64,000 nt of DNA from Streptomyces bungoensis (GTDB lineage: Bacteria; Actinomycetota; Actinomycetes; Streptomycetales; Streptomycetaceae): positions 553,434 through 617,433 of the forward strand of contig NZ_KQ948851.1 of NCBI RefSeq assembly GCF_001514215.1, written 5' to 3'. Below, piece by piece: positions 1 to 7,437 of the stretch; position 1 is the stretch's first letter, and the number at the start of each line of letters is the position of its first letter. The notes beneath the pieces were generated by a model that saw only the letters and a program-made list of their open reading frames with translations, had not been told where the DNA came from and ran no database searches. Position numbers and translations under genes: made by a program.

Positions 1-399
1 CGCACCCGCGCAGTACCCGCCAACGACACCGCTCGCTGGCGGATACCGGCTGATCCGGCTGCCGTCTCGGACGCTCGGGCATGGGCGACCCGCCACCTCA
101 CCGCATGGGGGTTGGACGACCTCCTCTTCCCCACCGAGCTCATCGTCAGTGAACTGGTCACCAACGCGATCCGCCACGGTCGTCCGCCGGCGGAGCTGCG
201 ACTGATCCGCCACCACGTTCTGGTCTGCGAGGTCACCGACTCCAATACCTCCCAACCCCGTCTGCGCCGCGCTCGCACCACCGACGAGGGTGGACGCGGA
301 CTGTTCCTCATTGCCCAACTCGCCGAGCGCTGGGGCTGCCGCCATGGCCAGAACCGCAAGACCATCTGGTCCGAACAGCCCATCGCGCGCGCCCACTGA
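1..399 (+). CDS. ATP-binding (anti-sigma-factor-like HATPase) protein, 5' end outside window
   Basis: The reading frame is open from base 1 to the TGA at 397-399, so only the last 132 residues are visible. They form a GHKL/HATPase_c domain of the RsbW/SpoIIAB type found in Streptomyces regulators. The N box (ELVTNAIRHG, visible residues 51-60) and the G box (DEGGRGLFLIAQ) are both present. Such domains either stand alone as anti-sigma kinases or form the C-terminus of long PAS-GAF-PP2C-HATPase sensors; the missing 5' part decides which. A second, broken copy of this domain lies at 12820-13095, fused behind PP2C remnants, which makes the long-sensor form plausible. An IS110 left-end remnant begins 13 bases after the stop codon. 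Confidence 0.8.
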   Translation, partial: RTRAVPANDTARWRIPADPAAVSDARAWATRHLTAWGLDDLLFPTELIVSELVTNAIRHGRPPAELRLIRHHVLVCEVTDSNTSQPRLRRARTTDEGGRGLFLIAQLAERWGCRHGQNRKTIWSEQPIARAH

Positions 400-411
400 T
401 CACGCCCGGAG

Positions 412-492
412 CCGGCTGACGCGGCTGCAAGCCGGATGGACAGAGAACACCAGGTGGGTGCTGTCCTACGGTGGGGTCTGACTCCTGAGATC
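412..492 (+). repeat. Direct repeat shared with 34896-34977 (IS110 left end)
   Basis: About 81 bases nearly collinear with 34896-34977, ending in the shared block GTCTGACTCCTGAGATC. A shorter, more diverged version of the same end is at 765-792 (GGGGGTCTGACTCTTGAGATC region). These mark three copies of one IS110-type left end in the window. Confidence 0.7.
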
Positions 493-978
493 GCCGGTCC
501 AGTGGAGCCTTCCATTCAGCGCGGTCTGTGGAAGTGCGGGCAGGCCGGACTGTGACGCTCGTTTGACGCTCCGAGAGATGGTCGATGGAGGGCGACCGTA
601 AGGCGGCCCAGACGGCTGTCCGCCATTGCCGGTCACGAGTGGGCGGGGAGTCAACTCATTCTCAGCCTGCTCCGGCCAGGTTGGGCATTGGTTCGGGCGA
701 AGCCATCCGGCTGTGGTCGGGACGTGCCGATGCGCCGGGATCGATGGGACGGTTGCGCGATGCCGTCCCGGACGGGGGTCTGACTCTTGAGATCTTTGAC
801 CGAAGTGTCCAGTCACAGGCTTGTCGACCGTCGTTGCGGGACGGCTCCTGCTGTCACCGAGCCACAGGGCGTGTCCCAATAGGGGCCATGCCGAGTTCCA
901 GGCGCCATCACGGTTCAGACCGCCCGAGCGGGCCGGTGCCATCCACCCAGCACGTCACCACGTGGGAGGCGAACCACC

Positions 979-1272
979 ATGACGACCAGAGAGCGCAGTA
1001 CCTCTTCCAGCACGGATCCGCCCAATCGGAGTGAGGTCGTCCTGGGCGTGGACACGCACGGCGAGGTTCACGTCGCCGCCGTGGTCTCCCCGCTGGGCAA
1101 GGTCCTGAGCACAGAGTCCTTTCCGGCGAAGGCCGTTGGCTACCGTCGGCTGCTCGTGTGGGCCCGCAAGCGGGGGACGGTGCGCCGGGCCGGTGTGGAG
1201 GGCACCGGTACCTTCGGCGCGGGCCTGTCCCGCTACCCGCTGACCCAGCAGATCCAGGTGGACGTGGAGTAG
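979..1272 (+). pseudogene. IS110-family transposase, N-terminal fragment
   Basis: A 97-residue frame carrying only the first part of a DEDD transposase: VVLGVDTHGEVHVAAVV holds the first catalytic Asp, and the GVEGTGTFGAGLSRY segment follows. It aligns with residues 1-90 of the copy at 35159, then diverges (DVE then a TAG stop) where that copy continues into the rest of the catalytic domain. Full-length relatives are about 350-400 residues, so no active enzyme can be made. It retains the Tyr after LSR that is a stop codon in the 35159 copy. Confidence 0.75.
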
Positions 1273-1619
1273 GCACTACACAGGTCGCGACTCCGTGGGG
1301 CGGCGATCAAGGCGCAAAGGCCGCTGGGCACTCCTCGGACACGGATACGGGCCAGGTTGCCGCGCGGGCCGCGGCAGCTCGACGGTTCGGATCCCTTTGG
1401 GCGACTCGGCGTCGTGGTGCCAGCCCATGGCGTAAGCGGCCAATCGTTCCGGCGGCAGCGGGAACACGCGCCGCACCGTCACACAGATCGCCACGACCCT
1501 GGGTCCAGCTGACGCCGGCGGGCGCGCGGTCGGCGCCCACCTTTCCCCCGTGTGCCCAGAACGTGTCCGTCGTGACGCACCTGAGCGACTGGCTGAACAG
1601 GGAGGCGCCGCTCCGACGA

Positions 1620-1653
1620 GGGTGCAGCGGCCACAAGGGTGCAGCGGCCACGA
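1620..1653. repeat. Tandem 17-bp duplication
   Basis: Two adjacent near-identical units, GGGTGCAGCGGCCACAA and GGGTGCAGCGGCCACGA. The surrounding stretch 1381-1823 has no gene I can support on either strand; it separates the IS110 remnant from the next operon. Confidence 0.6.
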
Positions 1654-1823
1654 GGGGGGAGGGGCAGATGGCCGAGGTAGCGGCTCCGCCGTTCGGTTGG
1701 CGATGGACGCCTACTCGCGCCTCGGACCCGGACAACTTCCCGACCTGTGCCAGCTTGTATGTGTCCGGCTTGCCTTGAGACGAGCGTTGGCGAGCACAGA
1801 CCGAGGACTGGAGGAGACGGTCG

Positions 1824-3260
1824 ATGGCACGTGGCGGACGGCCGCCGGGTTCGGCTTCCCCTGGCGGAACGCCACGCCGCGGACCCGAAGAGAGACCGGC
1901 GCCGAAACGGCTTGAGCGCATGCGGGGCGCCGTGGCCGCTGCCGTGGCGGCGGGCGGTGCGCGGTGCCGTGCGATGGCTGGGCGTGTCGGGCGGCTGCCT
2001 GCGCCACCGGGTCCTTTCCGGCCGGAGTTCTGGCGCAGTCCGATCCGCGGGCCCTGGCTGACGTCGGTGTTCGGCCTCGTCCTGCTGATCGGCATTCCGT
2101 TGCTGTTCGTCACCGGACTGCTCTCTTACGCGTCCTACAACCCGGGCCTGAGTCCCTTCAACGACGAGACCCCGGACAAGGGCATTCTGGGCTTTTATCT
2201 CTTCAGCTGGCCCACGCAACCGTACTGGCTCTACCGGCTGCTCCAGGGCGTCCACGTGACCCTGGGCGTGGTACTCGTTCCGGTCCTGCTGGCCAAGCTG
2301 TGGTCGGTCATCCCGAAGCTCTTCGAATGGCTGCCCGTGCGGTCCGTCGCCCACGGTCTGGAGCGGCTGTCCCTGCTGATGCTGGTCGGCGGTGTCATCT
2401 TCGAGTTCGTCACCGGCATCCTCAACATCCAGCTCTACTACGTCTTCCCCGGCTCGTTCTACCGCCTGCACTTCTACGGCGCCTGGGTGTTCATCGCCGC
2501 GTTCGTCGTCCACGTGTCCCTCAGACTCGGCCGGATGACCCGGGCCCTGCGCTCGCGCAGTCTGGGTGCCGAACTGCGCACCGGTCTCGCCCACACCCTG
2601 CCCGAACCCCCGGATCCGGACGGCCTGGTGCCGGTTTCCTCCGCCGCGCCGACGATGACACGGCGCGGCGCGCTGGGCATGGTCGGCGCGGGATCACTGC
2701 TCCTTCTCGTCGTGACCGCGGGACAGAGCATCGGCGGCCGGCTGCGCGCCACCGCGCTCCTCGCTCCACACAACCGCAACCCCGGCAGCGGCCCGAACGC
2801 CTTCCAGATCAACAAGACGGCGGCGGCCGTGGGTGTCACTCCCCAGCTGGTCGGCACCGACTGGCGGCTGGAGATCCATGGCCGCGGCCCGGGTCTGGTC
2901 CTCACCCGTGAGCAGCTCCTGGCGATGCTCCAGCACACCGCCGCACTGCCGATCGCCTGTGTGGAGGGATGGTCCACCGAGGACCAGCACTGGAGCGGCC
3001 TACGACTGGCCGATCTCGCTGCCCTGGCTGGTATGCCCGACGCCGGAAGCGTCCTGGTCGAGTCCGTCCAACCGCCGGGCCCCTTCACCAAAGTGGTGCT
3101 GCGGGGCAACCAGATCCGCGATCCCCGGTCGTTGCTCGCCCTCCGGGTCAACGGCGCGGACCTTTCGCTCGACCACGGCTACCCGGCCCGAGTCATCGTC
3201 CCGGCCAACCCCGGCGTGAACAACACCAAGTGGGTCGGCCGACTCACCTTCAGGGCGTGA
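1824..3260 (+). CDS. Membrane cytochrome b-type / molybdopterin-dependent oxidoreductase fusion
   Basis: 478 residues. After a basic, proline-rich N-terminus come about four hydrophobic helices (roughly residues 75-250) with histidines placed as in a b-type cytochrome (for example HFYGAWVFIAAFVVHVSL). An RR motif (TRRGALGMVG, about residues 279-288) precedes another hydrophobic segment. The C-terminal 170 residues match the sulfite-oxidase-fold molybdopterin domain; the Cys in IACVEGWS (Cys379) is the expected Mo ligand, and the domain ends with NPGVNNTKWVGRLTF. The likely role is an extracytoplasmic redox enzyme wired to the quinone pool through its own heme domain; the substrate is unknown. 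The start is chosen for GGAGGAG at about 1810-1816. First gene of a three-gene operon; a deleted copy of its 5' coding region occurs at 11534. Confidence 0.85.
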   Translation: MARGGRPPGSASPGGTPRRGPEERPAPKRLERMRGAVAAAVAAGGARCRAMAGRVGRLPAPPGPFRPEFWRSPIRGPWLTSVFGLVLLIGIPLLFVTGLLSYASYNPGLSPFNDETPDKGILGFYLFSWPTQPYWLYRLLQGVHVTLGVVLVPVLLAKLWSVIPKLFEWLPVRSVAHGLERLSLLMLVGGVIFEFVTGILNIQLYYVFPGSFYRLHFYGAWVFIAAFVVHVSLRLGRMTRALRSRSLGAELRTGLAHTLPEPPDPDGLVPVSSAAPTMTRRGALGMVGAGSLLLLVVTAGQSIGGRLRATALLAPHNRNPGSGPNAFQINKTAAAVGVTPQLVGTDWRLEIHGRGPGLVLTREQLLAMLQHTAALPIACVEGWSTEDQHWSGLRLADLAALAGMPDAGSVLVESVQPPGPFTKVVLRGNQIRDPRSLLALRVNGADLSLDHGYPARVIVPANPGVNNTKWVGRLTFRA

Positions 3261-3262
3261 CC

Positions 3263-3766
3263 ATGGCACGATTCGTCCGCTGGTACGGCTCCGGCCCCCT
3301 GCATCTACTGGTCCTGATCGCCTCGTTCGCCCTCACCGGCTACGTCATGGTGCGCCTGTTCGCCGTTCAGCCGCTCGCGGTGGCGATCTGGTTCCTCGGA
3401 GCAGCGATCCTCCACGACCTGATCCTGCTGCCCCTGTACTCGCTGGCCGATCTGTCGGCCCTCTCCGTGCTGCGCCACCGCTCTGCTTGCGGGCCGACAG
3501 TCCCGTGGATCAATCACCTGCGCGTCCCCGCCTTCCTGTCGGGTCTGCTCCTGCTGGTCTGGTTCCCCCTCGTCTTCCGGATGGCGGCCCGATACAGCGG
3601 AGACACCGGCCTGTCCGACACGGTCTACCTCGGTCGGTGGCTGGCCATCACCGGTGCGCTCTTCGCCGCCTCGGCAGCGGCCTTCGCGCTCAGACTGCGC
3701 CGCGCCCGGCGGGCCGGCCGAGGCGACGAGAGCCGGCCGGTCACGGACCATGGCCCCACACCATGA
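3263..3766 (+). CDS. Small integral membrane protein, unknown function
   Basis: 167 residues. The ATG lies 2 bases after the TGA of the oxidoreductase and the stop overlaps the next gene by ATGA, so it is translationally coupled on both sides. Three to four hydrophobic helices are visible (about residues 13-33, 37-60, 93-112 and 133-152), with a basic C-terminal tail. No catalytic motif was recognised. The position suggests a membrane partner or assembly factor for the preceding oxidoreductase, but that is inference from context only. Confidence 0.75.
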   Translation: MARFVRWYGSGPLHLLVLIASFALTGYVMVRLFAVQPLAVAIWFLGAAILHDLILLPLYSLADLSALSVLRHRSACGPTVPWINHLRVPAFLSGLLLLVWFPLVFRMAARYSGDTGLSDTVYLGRWLAITGALFAASAAAFALRLRRARRAGRGDESRPVTDHGPTP

Positions 3767-4431
3767 CAACCGACGAGGGCGGGCAGTACGGCGTGGAGGA
3801 GGATCCTTATGCGCTGGTTCTGCGTCCGGCCTGGGCTCCGGTGTTCCTGCGGTTGGCGAACGGTCGCCGGATCCGGATGCCGGTGCGCCGCTGGCATGAA
3901 CCACCCACGGCGGACGACGAGACCGTGCTGGAGCGGTGTGTCGGCCCCGTTCTCGATGTCGGTTGCGGACCGGGGCGGTTGTGCAGGGAACTTCTGAGCC
4001 GGGGCGTCTTCGCCCTGGGAGTGGACATCGCGCCCCGCGCGGTCGCGCTGACCTGCGCCCAAGGCGGACTGGCACTGTGCCGGTCGGTCTTCGACCGGCT
4101 GCCGGCCGAGAGGGCCTGGCAGACGATTCTGCTCATCGACGGCAACATCGGTATCGGAGGTGATCCTTACGGCCTGCTGCGCCGCTGTGGCGGGCTCCTG
4201 GCCCCGACTGGACGCCTCGTCATCGAGGCCGAGCCTGAAGACGTCGAAGAGTGCTCGGCCGTTCGGTACGAGGGCCCTCATGGTCGCTGTGGGCCGTCCT
4301 TTCCGTGGGCGCTGCTGGGGCTGCAAGCGGTCCACAGGATCGCTGAGGACCTTGCCTTCGACGTCACCGACCAGTGGACGAGCGGGCACCGCCGCTTCGC
4401 CACCCTCATGCACGCGCGGATCGGCATCTGA
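3763..4431 (+). CDS. SAM-dependent methyltransferase (class I)
   Basis: 222 residues; the start overlaps the previous stop (ATGA). Motif I is clear (VLDVGCGPGRL, about residues 64-74), followed by an acidic residue closing strand 2 (GVDIAP). Strand 4 is LLIDGNIGIGGDP and strand 5 LAPTGRLVIEAEP, the arrangement of the class I Rossmann fold. The acceptor substrate cannot be read from the sequence. It closes the operon starting at 1824, so a small molecule or cofactor linked to that redox system is possible. The segment LPAERAW...GNIGIGGDP recurs in a relic at 11596-11680. Confidence 0.85.
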   Translation: MTTDEGGQYGVEEDPYALVLRPAWAPVFLRLANGRRIRMPVRRWHEPPTADDETVLERCVGPVLDVGCGPGRLCRELLSRGVFALGVDIAPRAVALTCAQGGLALCRSVFDRLPAERAWQTILLIDGNIGIGGDPYGLLRRCGGLLAPTGRLVIEAEPEDVEECSAVRYEGPHGRCGPSFPWALLGLQAVHRIAEDLAFDVTDQWTSGHRRFATLMHARIGI

Positions 4432-4790
4432 CCCTGTGCGGAGGCGAGCCCCTGACGCCAGGGCGAGAGCGCGGAGGAACGAACTGGAGCCGGGGGCGCC
4501 TCTCGACGCGACGTCGAGTCCTTCGACAGCGCGAACTCCCTGCTGCTTCCAAAGGCCGGCGGAGCCACATGGAGGTCGCGGCCGAACTCAGTGAACGATC
4601 CCCAATGCTTCCGACGATGACGGGGGACGGATCGCAGGACGTGGTCCGCATGCGGCGCGTGCTCGAGTGGACGAGGGCGGCAGCTTGGCCGTGGATGCCC
4701 CGCTGGCCAGGTTCCGATCGTGCTACGGACAGTAGTCCTGGCGCATGAGCGGTCGGTCTCCAGGAGGTGCGTGTGTTCCTGCACGCCGGG
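4432..4790. other. Intergenic, no supported gene
   Basis: 359 bases between two convergently oriented genes. Short frames exist on both strands but none shows a ribosome site, a recognisable protein or conserved-looking composition. No strong terminator hairpin was identified by eye. Confidence 0.5.
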
Positions 4791-5555
4791 TCATCCCGCA
4801 GTTGGGGAAGCCGTGGGTGAGGGTTCCGTGGCGGGGCCTGTCGGTACCCCCTCGGTCGACAGCCCGAGGGGCACCGTGAGGGCCACGACGGGCGCGCCCG
4901 GCTGCGGCACCGGTGGTGTGACCTGGGCTGCGGGGAGCTTGGGCGGGGTCGTCTCCTGGAAGTTCACCTGGTCGAAGTTGACCAGTCCGGTCTTCTCCAT
5001 CTGTGTGATGTGGTCCAGGACCACGTCGTTGGCCTGGTCGGCGAGGGCCCGCACGAGAGTGTTCTCCGTGGTGGAGCGGATCTTGGCGATGGTGTTGAAG
5101 ATCGAACCGTGGGTCATGCGCAGGGTGTTGGCGAAGTCGGTGTCGAACTGCTTGCCCCGGTCTGACTGGAACGTCGCAAGGAAGCCCTGCTGCTGGGGTG
5201 TGGGCTGGTTGGGGATGGTGATGTTCAGCTCGGGGGCGATCCTGCGGCAGCTGGCGTCGAGCGCGGCATGCCCGATGACCAAGTGCCGCCCGGCCTCGCG
5301 CACGGCCGCGGTCGTCCCCCTCTGCATGGCCAGTTGCCCGGAGGGGCCTTCCCACAGCCCGGCGGAGCGCACGAAGACGACGAAGTTCCGGTCGGCTTCG
5401 GTGAGCGGTCCCCACTGGGTGTTGGCGATGATGCGGGACTGGTTCGAAGCGGTGTTCTGAATGCCCAGCATGCTCGGGTAGATGAGCGCGGCAAGGGTCA
5501 GGACCAAGGCGCCGCCAACGGCGGCGGTTCCGATCGCGTTGCGTGAGACGGGCAT
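4791..5555 (-). CDS. DUF4142-domain exported/anchored protein
   Basis: 254 residues from the ATG at 5555, chosen over an upstream in-frame start at 5642 because GGGAGG sits 7 bases before it. An N-terminal hydrophobic helix (about residues 9-28) acts as signal or anchor. The body begins LTEADRNFVVFVRSAGLWE, typical of the DUF4142 ferritin-like helical family, and continues with amphipathic helices to about residue 200. A Pro/Thr-rich tail follows (PPVPQPGAP; PTGPATEPSPTASP), as in wall-associated proteins. Biochemical function is not established for the family. A palindrome of the TTTGCATAATGCAAA class lies 82 bases upstream. Confidence 0.8.
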   Translation of the reverse strand: MPVSRNAIGTAAVGGALVLTLAALIYPSMLGIQNTASNQSRIIANTQWGPLTEADRNFVVFVRSAGLWEGPSGQLAMQRGTTAAVREAGRHLVIGHAALDASCRRIAPELNITIPNQPTPQQQGFLATFQSDRGKQFDTDFANTLRMTHGSIFNTIAKIRSTTENTLVRALADQANDVVLDHITQMEKTGLVNFDQVNFQETTPPKLPAAQVTPPVPQPGAPVVALTVPLGLSTEGVPTGPATEPSPTASPTAG

Positions 5556-5636
5556 GGTGCCTCCCAGGGCGGACGGGTGGTCGTCATCCGGGATACGCAG
5601 ACCGCAATGCAAGAGAACCTTTGCCCTAAGTAAAGA

Positions 5637-5649
5637 TTGCATGATGCCA
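5637..5649 (-). promoter_or_regulatory. Palindromic operator, TTTGCAT-class site 1
   Basis: In gene direction TGGCATCATGCAA, one mismatch from the TTGCATNATGCAA palindrome. It lies 82-94 bases upstream of the DUF4142 start. It belongs to a set of nine similar sites between 5.6 and 23.5 kb. Confidence 0.55.
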
Positions 5650-5833
5650 AATAGGACCTAAGGAGTCGGCCGGGGAACCGCGGCGGGTTACGGCCTGGAC
5701 CGGATCGCCCAGCCGCTCACTGTGCCTCCCGGCCGCCACCCCACCGAGCGCGGCGAAGAACTCCAGGCGCTGAACGCGGCCTTCGCGGGTACTACCGGCG
5801 GTACCGACCGGACGACCGGACCGGCCGGCTCGC

Positions 5834-6364
5834 TCAGGGCGAGGAGACCCGCGCCTGGAACCGAACCAGTCCGGCCACGCCGAACTGCAGGGCCACCGGC
5901 AATGTCTGTCGCGTGCTGACACCGTGCACGTGATGGAGCGGGACGCGTGGTCCGTCGGCGCTGCCGAAGGTCACACTGGTCCCGCTCGTCACCAGAATGC
6001 CGGCGGTGGACGGTGAGCCGTCGCCCTCGGCTGACTTCCCTCCGACCAGTTCCCCGCGTTTCCCACCGGGGGTCGCGACCATGCCAAGGTGTTCGGGGGC
6101 GTCGTCGTCGTTTCGTACGGTCATGTGGAGTGAGCCGTCACCGGAACGGTCCAGATGCGCGACGGCATCCGTGATCGTCAGGTCGACCTCGCCGGTGACG
6201 ACCACATGTACACGGCCAGGAACGGCCGTACTGCTCGTGACCGGTCGAGTCGAGTCAGAGGTGGGGGCGGAGGAGCCGTTCGCGCAGCCCGTGGTCAGGA
6301 AGACGAGTGCCACGGACAGCGAGGCGGCCAGAAGGATGTGGATGCGCGGTGCTGTGCCAGCCAT
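5834..6364 (-). CDS. Lipoprotein resembling PCu(A)C copper chaperones
   Basis: 176 residues. A hydrophobic signal segment ends in the lipobox LTTGCA (Cys27), followed by a Ser/Thr-rich linker. The rest is a beta-rich domain with MTVRNDDDAPEHLGMVATPGG, ILVTSGTSVTFG and LPVALQFGVAGLVRFQARV. This is the layout of the PCu(A)C / DUF461 copper-chaperone family (met-rich early strand, thiol-free His/Met ligands, closing strand after a LTLTF-like segment). The classical H-x-M pair is not clean, HHVHG being the nearest, so copper binding is uncertain. There is no Shine-Dalgarno sequence before the ATG. A CATACT -10-like box 7-12 bases upstream suggests a leaderless mRNA, with the TTTGCAT-class palindrome overlapping it. 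Confidence 0.75.
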   Translation of the reverse strand: MAGTAPRIHILLAASLSVALVFLTTGCANGSSAPTSDSTRPVTSSTAVPGRVHVVVTGEVDLTITDAVAHLDRSGDGSLHMTVRNDDDAPEHLGMVATPGGKRGELVGGKSAEGDGSPSTAGILVTSGTSVTFGSADGPRVPLHHVHGVSTRQTLPVALQFGVAGLVRFQARVSSP

Positions 6365-6366
6365 CT

Positions 6367-6379
6367 TTGCAGTATGCCA
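6367..6379 (-). promoter_or_regulatory. TTTGCAT-class palindrome overlapping the -10 of the lipoprotein gene
   Basis: In gene direction TTGGCATACTGCAAAG, ending 3 bases before the start codon. CATACT inside it sits at -12 to -7 relative to the ATG, where the -10 element of a leaderless promoter should be. A repressor bound here would block RNA polymerase directly. Confidence 0.6.
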
Positions 6380-6570
6380 ACGTCATTTGGCCCGGCGACT
6401 CAGCACCCCCTCGGACGTTCCGCGTTGCTGTGACTCCACGGTGTGGCCTCGTGCCGCAATTTGCGGCGGGCCCCCATCGGCGATTCCGCGGCACCGCGAG
6501 CGCTCGATTACCGATTCTGATCACTGCCACGCCCAAGGAAGGGTGAGAGCTGGCCCTGAATGGCCGCCTG

Positions 6571-6750
6571 ATGATCAAGGTGACGCAGCCGGACGGCGAG
6601 GTACGCGGTAGGCCGTGCCCCGCGCACGCCGAAAATCCCGACTCGCTGATGGCGGGGGACGTGGCGCTGCTGCGGGGGGAGTCGGGCGAAGGCAACTTCC
6701 AGGTTCGGCTGTCGAGGCCAAAGGGTCGTAAAGCTCAGCGGTCGTGGTGA
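6571..6750 (+). CDS. Small hypothetical protein (59 aa)
   Basis: A 60-codon frame, ATG to TGA, ending 14 bases before the GTG of the next gene. Composition is protein-like (MIKVTQPDGEVRGRP at the start, a hydrophilic middle with MAGDVALLRGESGEGNFQV, a basic tail). The closely spaced gene on the same strand suggests a transcriptional unit. There is no clear ribosome site before the ATG, and the family is not recognised. The rest of 6380-6570 shows no feature. Confidence 0.35.
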   Translation: MIKVTQPDGEVRGRPCPAHAENPDSLMAGDVALLRGESGEGNFQVRLSRPKGRKAQRSW

Positions 6751-6764
6751 GGTAGGAAGGGTAG

Positions 6765-7283
6765 GTGACCGATAGAGGTGAACCGGGCGCGCGTGCTGTC
6801 CCGCCAGAACTGTGTGATCTATGCGGGGAAGCGATCTCGGGGCAGGCCGAGGTCCACGCGTTGGTGCCTGATTCCTCGGTGATCCATGGGCATGATCCGA
6901 AATTGGATGGCAAACGGTGTCTGACGGCGTGTTCACGCGAACATTTGGATGCGCTGGTCGACGTGTACAGACAGCGGCCGTTCGTGGATGCCGAGCTGTG
7001 GGCAGGCAAGATCGGCCGTGCGATCGAGGCTCACCGTGGGAGGATCAGCCCAAAGGAGCTGGCCAAGGAGACCGGGCTCACTCAGGAGCAGATCGAACTT
7101 GGGGAGTCGTGGCAGAGCCTGGACGCCTTGCGGTGGCATCGACGCTTCGGGAAAGCCGACGGCCCAGAGTCCTCTGGGGGACCACGTTGCTTGCTCAAGC
7201 CGCGCGACGACGCCATCCACTGGGTGGACCCGTGGACAGCACACGACGGTTTCCCGGGCGATGAACGTCAAGTATGGCGGTGA
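6765..7283 (+). CDS. Hypothetical protein with N-terminal zinc-knuckle-like motif
   Basis: 172 residues from a GTG preceded by AGGAAGG at 6754-6760. The N-terminal third has CDLCGEAI, then His residues and CLTACSREHLDAL, a plausible four-ligand zinc site (Cys17, Cys20 and later Cys/His). A helical middle follows (ELWAGKIGRAIEAHRGR and SPKELAKETGLTQEQIE), the latter like a degenerate helix-turn-helix. No enzyme motif is seen. It could be a small DNA- or protein-binding regulator; the function is unknown. Confidence 0.65.
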   Translation: MTDRGEPGARAVPPELCDLCGEAISGQAEVHALVPDSSVIHGHDPKLDGKRCLTACSREHLDALVDVYRQRPFVDAELWAGKIGRAIEAHRGRISPKELAKETGLTQEQIELGESWQSLDALRWHRRFGKADGPESSGGPRCLLKPRDDAIHWVDPWTAHDGFPGDERQVWR

Positions 7284-7437
7284 GGGTGACGTCCTGCCGT
7301 GGCGGCAGTGGCGCGGCCCTGGAGGGAGCAAACTTTGACAGCGCCTCCTCGGTCGCCCGCCCTCGGCCTGAGGACTTCTCCATCGCGCCCGGCGGGCACC
7401 GTGGTCCAGCATCGGGATCGGGCGGTGCCCGGTCGGG

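Larger units (their letters stand above)
412..1380 (+). mobile_element. Degenerate IS110-family element (remnant copy)
   Basis: Bases 412-492 match 34896-34977, the left end of the better-preserved IS110 copy, at most positions. The match then stops for about 270 bases and resumes at about 765, where 771-930 again resembles 34960-35120 (shared blocks around GTCTGACTC, GTGTCC-ATAGGGG and GGCG-CATCACG). The transposase N-terminus follows at 979. The left end is therefore present twice, as a partial and a fuller copy, either by nested insertion or by insertion of about 270 bases of unrelated DNA. Downstream of the truncated transposase, 1300-1380 still shows faint similarity to the next part of the protein and then ends. 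Outer limits are estimates. Confidence 0.65.

Noticed and set aside
466..942. 158-codon minus-strand open frame over the IS110 left end
   Set aside because: It lies antisense to repeated non-coding element DNA, has no ribosome site and no recognisable content; typical GC-rich shadow frame.
1276..1494. Minus-strand 72-codon frame after the transposase fragment
   Set aside because: Looks faintly protein-like at its start but has no family, partner or ribosome site; not enough to call.
5600..5635. Further half-sites (GCAATGCAAGAG and TTTGCCCTAAGTAAAG) near the DUF4142 promoter
   Set aside because: Neither forms an inverted repeat with correct spacing, so they were not counted among the nine sites.
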